IMG/VR virus record: IMGVR_UViG_3300003873_000610
Span: 1 to 20,415 of that record
Strand: one strand, 5' to 3'
DNA length: 20,415 nt
DNA from: a virus
The notes beneath the pieces were generated by a model. It was not told the origin of the DNA. It saw only the letters and a list, made by a program, of their open reading frames with translations, and ran no database searches. The position numbers and the translations under genes were made by a program. Of this stretch, positions 12,989-19,489 are shown one piece after another. Numbering within the stretch: the stretch's first letter is position 1; each line of letters starts with the position of its first letter.

Positions 12989-13554
12989 GTAGAACACCTT
13001 TCTAAAATCTTAGCTATACTATCTTTTGATATATGCTTCTTATATTTTGTAGCTAGCTCTATTTTATTTTTCATAGACAGATAATTACCCCTTTTACTAA
13101 TAGGACCTTTCGAGGCACTAAAAACTCTAAAAATTATATCAGAATTTTTTTTAAAAAAAGAACTGAGATTTTTAAAATTATTATCAGATACTGTAATTTG
13201 ATATTCTATATTTTTATCTTTATATCTCTTAAAGTCGGAGTCTAAATTTTCCGAACAATGATATAAAATATAATCGAAAGAATCTATATGTTCAGGATAT
13301 CTCTCTAAAAATAGACCATTAGTCATTAATTCTAAAGAACAATTCTTTTCTTTTAATTTATATATAATATTATCTATATGTAATTTTTCTACAGTACCTG
13401 GCTCCCCGCCCATAATACAAACTCGAGAACCGTCTGGTATATTAATTATCTCTCTATATACTTCTTCTATTTCTTTCTTCTTATTATGAGTATCTATAAT
13501 ACAATACTCACAAAACCAGTTACATTTATATGTTATATATAAATCATATATCAT
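12985..13554 (-). CDS. Short radical SAM protein (first of seven), 189 aa
   Basis: The first radical SAM gene in transcription order. Motifs are CNWFCEYC (C11, C15, C18), CIMGGEPGTV (about 47-56), LMTNGLFLERYP and DYILYHCSENLD. It is closest to the 10819-11424 gene even though two other genes separate them, indicating duplication followed by rearrangement or insertion. No auxiliary cluster domain. The ATG overlaps the stop of the nucleotidyltransferase gene (ATGA), so the two proteins are probably made in a fixed ratio. A short Ser/Arg/Lys C terminus completes the protein. Function unknown. Confidence 0.85.
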   Translation of the reverse strand: MIYDLYITYKCNWFCEYCIIDTHNKKKEIEEVYREIINIPDGSRVCIMGGEPGTVEKLHIDNIIYKLKEKNCSLELMTNGLFLERYPEHIDSFDYILYHCSENLDSDFKRYKDKNIEYQITVSDNNFKNLSSFFKKNSDIIFRVFSASKGPISKRGNYLSMKNKIELATKYKKHISKDSIAKILERCST

Positions 13555-14585
13555 TTTTTAATCAATTCTAATAAAATTTCATCTATTTTTTTAGAGTCTG
13601 CTTTTTCTGGTAGATCTGAAGTAAGTAATAGATGATCTACATTATCTAAAACATCTTGAACTCTATCAAGTACTTCTTCAGGATCTTCTAATCCTCTTTT
13701 TACATCTTTAAGATATTTTCTATCTTTAAGAGGAAATTTGATAAATTTTGTTTTGAGTAATTCTTGTACCTCTAGAGCAACCCTTAGAGCATGAGATAAC
13801 GCCTTAAAATCTGTTTTAGATTCTGTATTAGCTACTGTTTTAGTTCTATTACCGAATTGATTATATAACTTAAAAACTCTTTCTTTAAAGTATTCAATCG
13901 TAACATTACCATGAAATAATTTTCCAAGTACCGAAATATATTCAATATCTTCTTGCACTCCATTATTTTTAGGACCTGGAGCCGTTACGAACTTAATATA
14001 ATTATATTTTTTAGACTCTTCTTTTAGACTTTCAAATATTTCAGATAATTTCATTTCATTTTCTGAAACCTCTGGATTTTTAGGTAAAGATTCAAGATAT
14101 TTTACAAAAGTATCGAGTTCATTATATCTCTCACCTTTAATACCAAATTTCTTAGTTTGTCCTACGGCATATCCTATAAATGACTTCATATTTGTATTTA
14201 AGAAAAACTTATAGTTCTTCTTAATCTCATCTGTAAAGGCTTCATCTTCAAATACAATAGTTTTAGACCTAAACATAGAAAAAAGCAAATCCATAGATCC
14301 TGTTTCTGATTTTTTAAGATGATTAAAAAAATCTACAATACTATGAAGTGTAAAGTCAATGTCATTTGCACCATTCTTAGAATTACTCTGTCCTGTAGTA
14401 AATGAAATTGATTTAGGAGCCTTTCCTAAAATTAAATCGTCAGTAGATGGAATAAAAATTCCCTTATAATCTGTATCGGATTTTTCATCATTGGTTCCGT
14501 AGAGTTTTGAGCCACTTAAAGTAATATATACTACCTTAACATTGTGTTGCATCTCAATATCTTTAATGGTTTTTTGTAAATCCAT
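13551..14585 (-). CDS. RlaP-like nucleotidyltransferase (DNA polymerase beta superfamily)
   Basis: The 344-residue protein has the DNA polymerase beta-type nucleotidyltransferase signature near its N terminus: TLSGSKLYGTNDEKSDTDYK, with G25-S26 and the metal-binding D37-x-D39. This form (GSxxYG...SDxDxxG) is typical of the predicted nucleotidyltransferases, including RlaP, found beside RNA ligases in RNA-repair clusters. The remainder is helical. No RNA ligase is present here; instead the gene is coupled by ATGA to seven radical SAM genes. It may add nucleotides to RNA ends or to a protein. AGGAGAAGAAA precedes the ATG, in the 12-nt gap after the 78-aa gene. Superfamily confident, substrate unknown. 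Confidence 0.8.
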   Translation of the reverse strand: MDLQKTIKDIEMQHNVKVVYITLSGSKLYGTNDEKSDTDYKGIFIPSTDDLILGKAPKSISFTTGQSNSKNGANDIDFTLHSIVDFFNHLKKSETGSMDLLFSMFRSKTIVFEDEAFTDEIKKNYKFFLNTNMKSFIGYAVGQTKKFGIKGERYNELDTFVKYLESLPKNPEVSENEMKLSEIFESLKEESKKYNYIKFVTAPGPKNNGVQEDIEYISVLGKLFHGNVTIEYFKERVFKLYNQFGNRTKTVANTESKTDFKALSHALRVALEVQELLKTKFIKFPLKDRKYLKDVKRGLEDPEEVLDRVQDVLDNVDHLLLTSDLPEKADSKKIDEILLELIKK

Positions 14586-14597
14586 TTTCTTCTCCTA

Positions 14598-14834
14598 CTA
14601 AACTTTACCATTTCTTATATATTTCTCAAACTCTTCACGAGTAATTCTACTAAATTTATGACCTATTTCTATATATCTCTTAAATACCTCATCCATAGAA
14701 ACATTTACATCTCTAACAATTATAATATCACTACTAAATACAAAATCGAATATACGATCTTCATGAGTGTTTATTTTTCTAAACTCTGTCTGTGATATAT
14801 TAACTATCGAACTCTCTCTTATAAGAATTGTCAT
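14598..14834 (-). CDS. Hypothetical protein, 78 aa, first gene of the radical SAM operon
   Basis: The product begins MTILIRESSIVNISQTEFRK and ends FEKYIRNGKV. It looks like a small alpha/beta protein with alternating hydrophobic residues (IIIVRDVNVSMDEVF) and no cysteine. No family is recognised. It is transcribed from the promoter at 14862-14884 with AAGGATAG just before the ATG. It precedes the nucleotidyltransferase gene by 12 nt and so heads the nine-gene operon. It lacks a leader/core layout and does not look like a RiPP precursor. It could be a regulator or an accessory subunit. Confidence 0.65.
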   Translation of the reverse strand: MTILIRESSIVNISQTEFRKINTHEDRIFDFVFSSDIIIVRDVNVSMDEVFKRYIEIGHKFSRITREEFEKYIRNGKV

Positions 14835-14861
14835 CCTTCTATCCTTTTCTTTATTTTATAT

Positions 14862-14884
14862 ATTATAGTATAATATAGCTTAAA
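14862..14884 (-). promoter_or_regulatory. Promoter (TTTAAG-11-TATAAT) of the radical SAM operon
   Basis: Leftward, TTTAAGCT starts at 14884 and TATAAT lies at 14867-14862, 28 nt before the 14834 start. The upstream extension AATCTAACTTTAA is also found at the repeat-protein promoter near base 280. Confidence 0.7.
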
Positions 14885-14911
14885 GTTAGATTAAAAGATA
14901 ATTAATTAGTT

Positions 14912-14934
14912 TTTAAGCTTTTTTATACTATAAT
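14912..14934 (+). promoter_or_regulatory. Promoter (TTTAAG-11-TATAAT) of the CCA-type enzyme gene
   Basis: Rightward, TTTAAG at 14912-14917 is followed after 11 nt by TATAAT at 14929-14934, then ATATAAAATAAAG and AAGGA before the ATG at 14960. It mirrors the leftward promoter 28 nt away almost base for base from the box to the ribosome-binding site, making a divergent promoter pair. Confidence 0.7.
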
Positions 14935-14959
14935 ATATAAAATAAAGTGAAGGATAGTA

Positions 14960-15844
14960 ATGAAGAAAGAAATTCTAGGTAGAATTAATAGAAGGTTATA
15001 TAGTCATAATTTATTTGACATAGATTTACCTATTAAAACTATAGATCAAGTATTACAAATATCTAACCTAGATGTAGATTTTGAATTAAATGTCTTAGCC
15101 CAAGATTATATTCGAATAAATAAAGGTCTAGGACCATACTACTCACAGTTAGGTAGAAAATTTCGAAGAATTCAAAAAAGAGAATCTAAAAAAATTAATA
15201 CTTTTATTAATAATATTTTAGACGATACTACTTGTGAAGTAATTGAAATTTTAGAATATCTATCTCCTAATAGTTGTATAGTAGGAGGGTCTGTTAGAGA
15301 TATTATTTTATATAAAAAACCAAAAGATTTTGACTTTGTAACTGATGTAGAATATAATATTCTAAAAAATGAATTTATTAAGCAAGGTTTTAATGTAAAG
15401 GAAGTAGGAAAACAATTTTTAGTTCTATTAGTTTCTAAAAATGGAATAGATTATGAAATTGCTAATTTTAGAAAAGATAGAACCTATAAAGACGGTCGAA
15501 GACCTGAATCAGTTCAGATAGGAACTATTTTTGATGATGCTCAGAGAAGAGATTTAACTATCAATGCACTGTATTTTAATCTACTTAATAGAAAAATTCA
15601 AGATCCTAATCTTCAAGGACTATTTGATATAGATCAAAAGATATTGCGATTTATTGGTAAGCCAGAAGATAGAATTGAAGAGGATAAATTAAGAGTATTT
15701 AGATTTTATAGATTTATTCAAAAGACAGAATTTATACCTGAGAAAAATAGTTTAAAAGCAGTTCGAAGTAATTTTGAAAGGGCTATAAAAGAAACATCTT
15801 CAGAAAGAATTAAAAGTGAAGTAGAAAGAATGATTGGATTATAA
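14960..15844 (+). CDS. tRNA CCA-adding / poly(A) polymerase-type nucleotidyltransferase
   Basis: The C-terminal two-thirds of this 294-residue protein is the class II CCA/poly(A) polymerase catalytic head and neck: CIVGGSVRDIIL (106-117), metal-binding DFDF (123-126), RRDLTINAL (196-204), LFDIDQKIL (221-229) and EDKLRVFRFYRF (241-252), then the SSERIKSEVERM end. These enzymes repair or build the CCA end of tRNA or add tails to RNA. The usual C-terminal body and tail domains (family about 370-420 aa) are missing, while about 100 N-terminal residues of no recognised family are added. AAGGA precedes the ATG. It is the lone rightward gene between two leftward operons and overlaps the 3' end of the convergent gene by 6 nt. 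CCA addition versus other tailing cannot be decided. Confidence 0.82.
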   Translation: MKKEILGRINRRLYSHNLFDIDLPIKTIDQVLQISNLDVDFELNVLAQDYIRINKGLGPYYSQLGRKFRRIQKRESKKINTFINNILDDTTCEVIEILEYLSPNSCIVGGSVRDIILYKKPKDFDFVTDVEYNILKNEFIKQGFNVKEVGKQFLVLLVSKNGIDYEIANFRKDRTYKDGRRPESVQIGTIFDDAQRRDLTINALYFNLLNRKIQDPNLQGLFDIDQKILRFIGKPEDRIEEDKLRVFRFYRFIQKTEFIPEKNSLKAVRSNFERAIKETSSERIKSEVERMIGL

Positions 15845-16660
15845 GATATCCTTTAAAATATCTATAATCTTATCATCTTCAAGAAGTTCAAGAGATTTAA
15901 AATCATCTTGAATATCTCTCCATCTCCAATATAGACCAGAATCCTCTTCAAAATACTTTTGTACATCTGGATGAAATTCTATATCTTTTCCGAAGTATCT
16001 ACATTCTACTAAAAATCTAGGAGAACAATCAAACTTTCTTGATACTGGAGTATAAATGTATTTTTGAAATCTACTAAATAGGTCAAGAACAGGAAGATCT
16101 TCTTTTCTTAACTTTAAGGAGTTTTCTACATTATAATTAGTATCTCTACAATTTTCAGTAGCATATATTAAGGTCTTATTATCTTTAGTTTCAGGTTTCT
16201 TTAATTTAGATAGGAGTATCTTCTTCTTATAATTAAAAGATTTTTTAGGAATTTTAGGATACACCCTATAATCTAAAAATACAGTAGCTTCATCTTGATC
16301 TAGAATATTAAAATCTCCACAAGCGAAACATAAGATTTTCTTATATAATATATTACATCTTCTAATATTCATCCACGAACCATCTACAAAAAATATATTA
16401 TTAGTTTTAACTAAAGTAGGCTTAGTATCTATAATTGTATTATCAATAATATCCTGAATCTCATTTTCGGTAAATGAGTACTTAGATTCTATAATTTCCT
16501 CATAATTTCTAATATTCTCTGGAATAAATATTTTTACATTAAAGTGATTTTTTAAGATGTAGTAGTACTCTATGCATTCGAAAAGATGGCCAGAAACTCC
16601 ATGAGTAAAATTACCCCAAGAAAATGTTAAAAGTAATTCACTGTTATCATTTATTATCAT
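15839..16660 (-). CDS. Glycosyltransferase-like protein A, 273 aa
   Basis: The N terminus (LLTFSWGNFTHGVSGHLFEC then IEYYYILKNHFNVKIFIPE) is typical of the start of GT-B glycosyltransferases, where a glycine-rich loop meets the first helix. The C-terminal part has KYIYTPVSRKFDCSPRFLVE followed by CRYFGKDIEF, a segment I associate with phage and capsule glycosyltransferase-like proteins. Cysteines are scattered without a metal pattern. It is a distant paralogue of the next gene upstream, which carries RFIPECFYYGRELEF in the same place, and the two overlap by 14 nt. In a phage such enzymes may glycosylate modified DNA bases, virion proteins or host surface sugars. The family call is tentative. 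Confidence 0.5.
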   Translation of the reverse strand: MIINDNSELLLTFSWGNFTHGVSGHLFECIEYYYILKNHFNVKIFIPENIRNYEEIIESKYSFTENEIQDIIDNTIIDTKPTLVKTNNIFFVDGSWMNIRRCNILYKKILCFACGDFNILDQDEATVFLDYRVYPKIPKKSFNYKKKILLSKLKKPETKDNKTLIYATENCRDTNYNVENSLKLRKEDLPVLDLFSRFQKYIYTPVSRKFDCSPRFLVECRYFGKDIEFHPDVQKYFEEDSGLYWRWRDIQDDFKSLELLEDDKIIDILKDIL

Positions 16661-17429
16661 TTAATATATCCTGGATTATTTTATCATCTTTATCTAACCT
16701 ATATTTATTTAAATTTCCTGATTTACAATCATTATATCTAAAAATAGAAGAATCTTGAATCTTACACTCGTCAACAAATTCTAATTCCCTACCATAATAA
16801 AAACATTCCGGTATGAATCTATTATTGGTATCCATCGTATTGTGAATATATTTAAATGTTTTATATTTTTCAAAAATATTAATAAATGTACTTGGTTTTT
16901 TAGAATGCTTATTTCTAATGTTTTTCATACCTCCAGAAGATTCAAATTGTTCAGATTCTGAAGGAGAATCAAATTTTTTAAATATATCAAAATTTAATTT
17001 AAGTATATTATATTCATCAAAGTTTTGATATTCATAACTTCCATAATATTTAATATTTTTCATTTTAGACCTTGTTAGCACATATTCGGATTGGTCATTA
17101 TTTCCATTTACAAAAACGTAAAAATCTCCCTGAATAAGAGGACCTATAGTGTCAAAAGTTCTAATATCTAAACACAAATTCTTAGGACTTTGTGATTTAT
17201 ATACAGATTTAATATCATCAGTAGCGATAATTTTATCTAACAATGTATGATCAAATTCATATCTTTCTTTAAAAATATTTTTTACAAATTCCAAATCTTC
17301 TTCGTTTATCTTATGAATATAAAAATAAGTATCTTCAAATCTGTTAAGAAATTCAAAATATTCGAAACAATAAAATAATGTTCCGTTTACTTTTTTATTT
17401 TTTAAAAAATGATAATAAACAGAAATCAT
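16647..17429 (-). CDS. Glycosyltransferase-like protein B, 260 aa
   Basis: A paralogue of protein A: similar size, an aromatic N-terminal half (NGTLFYCFEYFEFLNRFEDT) and a C-terminal FKYIHNTMDTNNRFIPECFY then YGRELEF that aligns with the IYTPVSRKFDCSPRFLVEC segment of its neighbour. Both end with a D-D-K-I-I-x-x-I-L pattern. The glycine-rich N-terminal loop seen in A is reduced to KVNGTLF, so B may be a non-catalytic partner. The ATG directly follows the stop of the upstream gene (TAAATG). The pair probably arose by tandem duplication and may form a heterodimer. No direct evidence for substrate. Confidence 0.5.
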   Translation of the reverse strand: MISVYYHFLKNKKVNGTLFYCFEYFEFLNRFEDTYFYIHKINEEDLEFVKNIFKERYEFDHTLLDKIIATDDIKSVYKSQSPKNLCLDIRTFDTIGPLIQGDFYVFVNGNNDQSEYVLTRSKMKNIKYYGSYEYQNFDEYNILKLNFDIFKKFDSPSESEQFESSGGMKNIRNKHSKKPSTFINIFEKYKTFKYIHNTMDTNNRFIPECFYYGRELEFVDECKIQDSSIFRYNDCKSGNLNKYRLDKDDKIIQDILNDNK

Positions 17430-17993
17430 TTAGATCTTTAACTCAATAGCTTTTAATTTTTCAGTATCGTTTTCATCAGCGTATTTTAGATCTTCTAAAA
17501 CTTCTTCGAAATCTATTCTAGCTGTCTTAATAGGACTTAGTCTATCTTTAGATAATAGAAATTTCTCTAAAGTATCTATTAGATCTTCATCACCAGACTC
17601 TAAGATTTCCAAATATTTTTCTTCTTTATTATCATCTGTAATAAAAAATCCTCTAGAGTTTAAAATATTATTAGTATCGATAAAATCTATATAATATATA
17701 AGGTCTGCTGAGCCTACTATACCGTCTAATTTCTGTTTAGCTTTTTTAGCTATTCTAACTTTATTAGATTCTTTTAAAGATATTCCGTAATATGTAGCAT
17801 CACCTAACTCAACTATACCGCTTTTATTCATAGTAATAGATTTTTTATCTATATTAAGTGATATAAACTTATTTAACTTTTCATCATCTATCTCTATAGC
17901 ATTAATACCTAACTCTTCAAACTCTTTCTTAGTGATAGGTTTAAGAATAGTTAACGTATCTTCATATCTACTAACTTCGTAGTATTTAGTCAT
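17430..17993 (-). CDS. Hypothetical acidic protein, 187 aa
   Basis: The protein begins MTKYYEVSRYEDTLTILKPI. It is rich in Asp, Glu, Lys and Ile and has no cysteine, signal peptide or membrane segment. The C-terminal half looks helical and ends in a charged segment. No family is recognised. Its start overlaps the stop of the S74-type chaperone gene (ATGACTAA), with GAGGAGAAAATAA just upstream, so the two are co-translated. That context hints at a fibre-related function, for example an assembly chaperone or hinge, but the sequence alone does not show it. Confidence 0.65.
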   Translation of the reverse strand: MTKYYEVSRYEDTLTILKPITKKEFEELGINAIEIDDEKLNKFISLNIDKKSITMNKSGIVELGDATYYGISLKESNKVRIAKKAKQKLDGIVGSADLIYYIDFIDTNNILNSRGFFITDDNKEEKYLEILESGDEDLIDTLEKFLLSKDRLSPIKTARIDFEEVLEDLKYADENDTEKLKAIELKI

Positions 17994-18318
17994 TTATTTT
18001 CTCCTCTAGTTTTGTAATTCTTTGATTTAGTTCTTGAATTGATTTAATAATAGGCGATATTAATTCGTAATAGTTCACACTCATATATCCATTAGAATTA
18101 TATTGTAAAATATTAAATTCTGATGGATCCTCTCCTTGTTCGTATAAATATTTTTCTATATCTTGAGCCATTACTCCAAAATATACTTTATTGGGATCTC
18201 CCTGAAAATCGGTATATTCTTTAATATCGGGTGAATAATTATACTTCGACGGTACTAAACTATTTATAAGGTTAAGTCCGAATTTACTGTATTTAGATGT
18301 TGTATTTTCTTTTTTCAT
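17986..18318 (-). CDS. Free-standing S74-type intramolecular chaperone domain, 110 aa
   Basis: Nearly the whole protein matches the C-terminal chaperone (peptidase S74/endosialidase ICA) domain that folds and trims phage fibres: KFGLNLINSLVPSKYNY (13-29), YFGVMAQDIEKYL (46-58), YMSVNYYELISPIIKSIQEL (about 78-97) and a terminal coiled coil (NQRITKLEEKIND). Normally this domain is the C-terminal end of a long fibre and begins with the self-cleavage motif SDxRxK. Here it is a separate gene, starts just after the place where that motif would be, and lacks the catalytic Ser-Asp. The gene has no visible ribosome-binding site: TATAATATAATATAGT runs directly into the ATG, and a TAA lies in frame three codons upstream. 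It may chaperone a fibre in trans or be a relic of a rearranged fibre gene. Confidence 0.85.
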   Translation of the reverse strand: MKKENTTSKYSKFGLNLINSLVPSKYNYSPDIKEYTDFQGDPNKVYFGVMAQDIEKYLYEQGEDPSEFNILQYNSNGYMSVNYYELISPIIKSIQELNQRITKLEEKIND

Positions 18319-18323
18319 ACTAT

Positions 18324-18345
18324 ATTATATTATAAATATCTTAAA
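18324..18345 (-). promoter_or_regulatory. Promoter (TTTAAG-10-TATAAT) abutting the S74-type gene
   Basis: Leftward, TTTAAG at 18345-18340 is followed after 10 nt by TATAAT at 18329-18324. The ATG at 18318 is only 5 nt from the -10, so a transcript starting at the usual distance would be leaderless or nearly so. Confidence 0.5.
18331..18338 (+). promoter_or_regulatory. T4-type late promoter element TATAAATA
   Basis: An exact match to the T4 late -10 consensus TATAAATA, 27 nt before the ATG at 18365 and followed by AAGGAAG. T4 late promoters consist of this element alone, read by gp55-gp33-gp45-modified RNA polymerase. The downstream genes are late-type virion genes, which fits. Confidence 0.6.
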
Positions 18346-18364
18346 TAAAGATAAAGGAAGTTTA

Positions 18365-18694
18365 ATGGGATTCTCATCTTTTAAAAACGAACAAAATAAA
18401 AAAGAGTTAGAAGTAGAGTTAAAAGTTCTTAAAGAATCTCTAGGAGATGATTTACCTAGCGGTGATAAAATAGTTCTAGAAAAAAAGATCTCTAGATTAG
18501 AGAAAAAATTACGAGAGTTAGAAATTAAATTAGAAGATACTGTAGCTGGAGATATAGCTACTACCCAGATGAATCTATTCGCTAATTGTACAGGAAAAGA
18601 AGATTGTGAGTGCGGAAAATGTCAATTATTAAGAAAAGAAAAACTTAAGGAATCTAAAGAGTTTTCACCTTTTGCAGCTGTATTTGGAGCTTAA
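18365..18694 (+). CDS. Small coiled-coil protein with a Cys cluster, 109 aa
   Basis: Residues about 8-60 form a charged heptad-rich coiled coil (KKELEVELKVLKESL ... VLEKKISRLEKKLRELEIKL). Next comes a cysteine cluster CTGKEDCECGKC (about 75-86), which could bind a metal ion, and a C terminus SPFAAVFGA. No family is recognised. AAGGAAG precedes the ATG and a TATAAATA late element lies upstream. The gene ends 2 nt before the GTG of gene 15. Position suggests a late structural or assembly protein. Confidence 0.7.
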   Translation: MGFSSFKNEQNKKELEVELKVLKESLGDDLPSGDKIVLEKKISRLEKKLRELEIKLEDTVAGDIATTQMNLFANCTGKEDCECGKCQLLRKEKLKESKEFSPFAAVFGA

Positions 18695-18696
18695 TA

Positions 18697-19488
18697 GTGG
18701 AATACAGAGACGCTGAAGGAACTCTATTTTTTAATAGTACTAGAACATATACTCTTTCATTACTAACTATTTTTAGTGATATTAAACATTACGTAAGAAA
18801 AGATGACGGTACATTAGGAGAGGAAGTAATTCCTATTCAGTTTGGAAATTATGAAAAAAGTATAGCATTAGAAGATATTAAAAGTAAAGATACTAACTGG
18901 AATATAGTTCCTAGAATGATTTTAGGATTTGAGGGAATGAACAGAGCCGGTGACAGAACCCTTAATAAAGATCATAAATTTTCTATGAAGGTAGAAAAAG
19001 ATGGTTCTACGGTTTTAAGACATTCTCTTAATAGTATTCCATATGATTTTCAGTTCAGACTTTTAATTCAAGCTAGAGGGATGAATGAGGCATTTCAAAT
19101 AGTTGAACAAATTCTACCTAAATTTAGACCATCTTTTCCTGTAGAGGTTAAAGAATTTCCGTTATTCGAGGAGACTACTAAAACTCAAGTTTTAATAGCA
19201 GATCCTTCATTTGATATCATAGAAGAGATGGAGGAAGAAGATATAAATATCATAAACATATCTTTTGATATAACGTTAAGAGGGAATTTATATCCTCCAA
19301 TAAACATAATAGCTCCAATAGAAGTTATTAAAATGTTTTACTATATTATAGATAAAAATAATAAAGACGAAGCTAAAATAGCTTCAAAATTTAAGTGGAA
19401 TGTAGAGAATGGAAGTATAGTAAGTGGTACTGAAGAACATTTTTCTACATATGAACCTCCAAAAAATATAACAATTACAAAGGAATAA
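18697..19488 (+). CDS. 15: Tail sheath stabiliser and completion protein gp15
   Basis: The 263-residue protein is homologous to T4 gp15 (272 aa), which forms a hexameric ring ending the tail tube and sheath and joining the tail to the neck. The clearest shared segment is AFQIVEQILPKFRPSF (132-147; T4 has FQIVEQILPYFQPHF). It is followed, as in T4, by a strand pattern ending in LRGNLYPP (194-201; T4 VNGWMYPP). The N-terminal FFNSTRTYTLSLLTIFSDI parallels the T4 start FYNSSFRRYATLMGDLFSNI. The start is GTG, with TTTGGAG upstream, 2 nt after the preceding stop. Its presence shows the virus has a contractile tail. The next gene follows after one base. Confidence 0.88.
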   Translation: MEYRDAEGTLFFNSTRTYTLSLLTIFSDIKHYVRKDDGTLGEEVIPIQFGNYEKSIALEDIKSKDTNWNIVPRMILGFEGMNRAGDRTLNKDHKFSMKVEKDGSTVLRHSLNSIPYDFQFRLLIQARGMNEAFQIVEQILPKFRPSFPVEVKEFPLFEETTKTQVLIADPSFDIIEEMEEEDINIINISFDITLRGNLYPPINIIAPIEVIKMFYYIIDKNNKDEAKIASKFKWNVENGSIVSGTEEHFSTYEPPKNITITKE

Positions 19489-19489
19489 G

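Noticed and set aside
13551-14585. MNT-type antitoxin (minimal nucleotidyltransferase) of a toxin-antitoxin pair
   Set aside because: The protein is far longer than MNT domains, and no HEPN-like partner lies beside it; the GSxxYG...SDxD form fits RlaP-type proteins better.
14598-14834. RiPP precursor for the radical SAM enzymes
   Set aside because: The 78-aa protein has no cysteine, no leader/core division and no repetitive core; it looks like an ordinary small folded protein.
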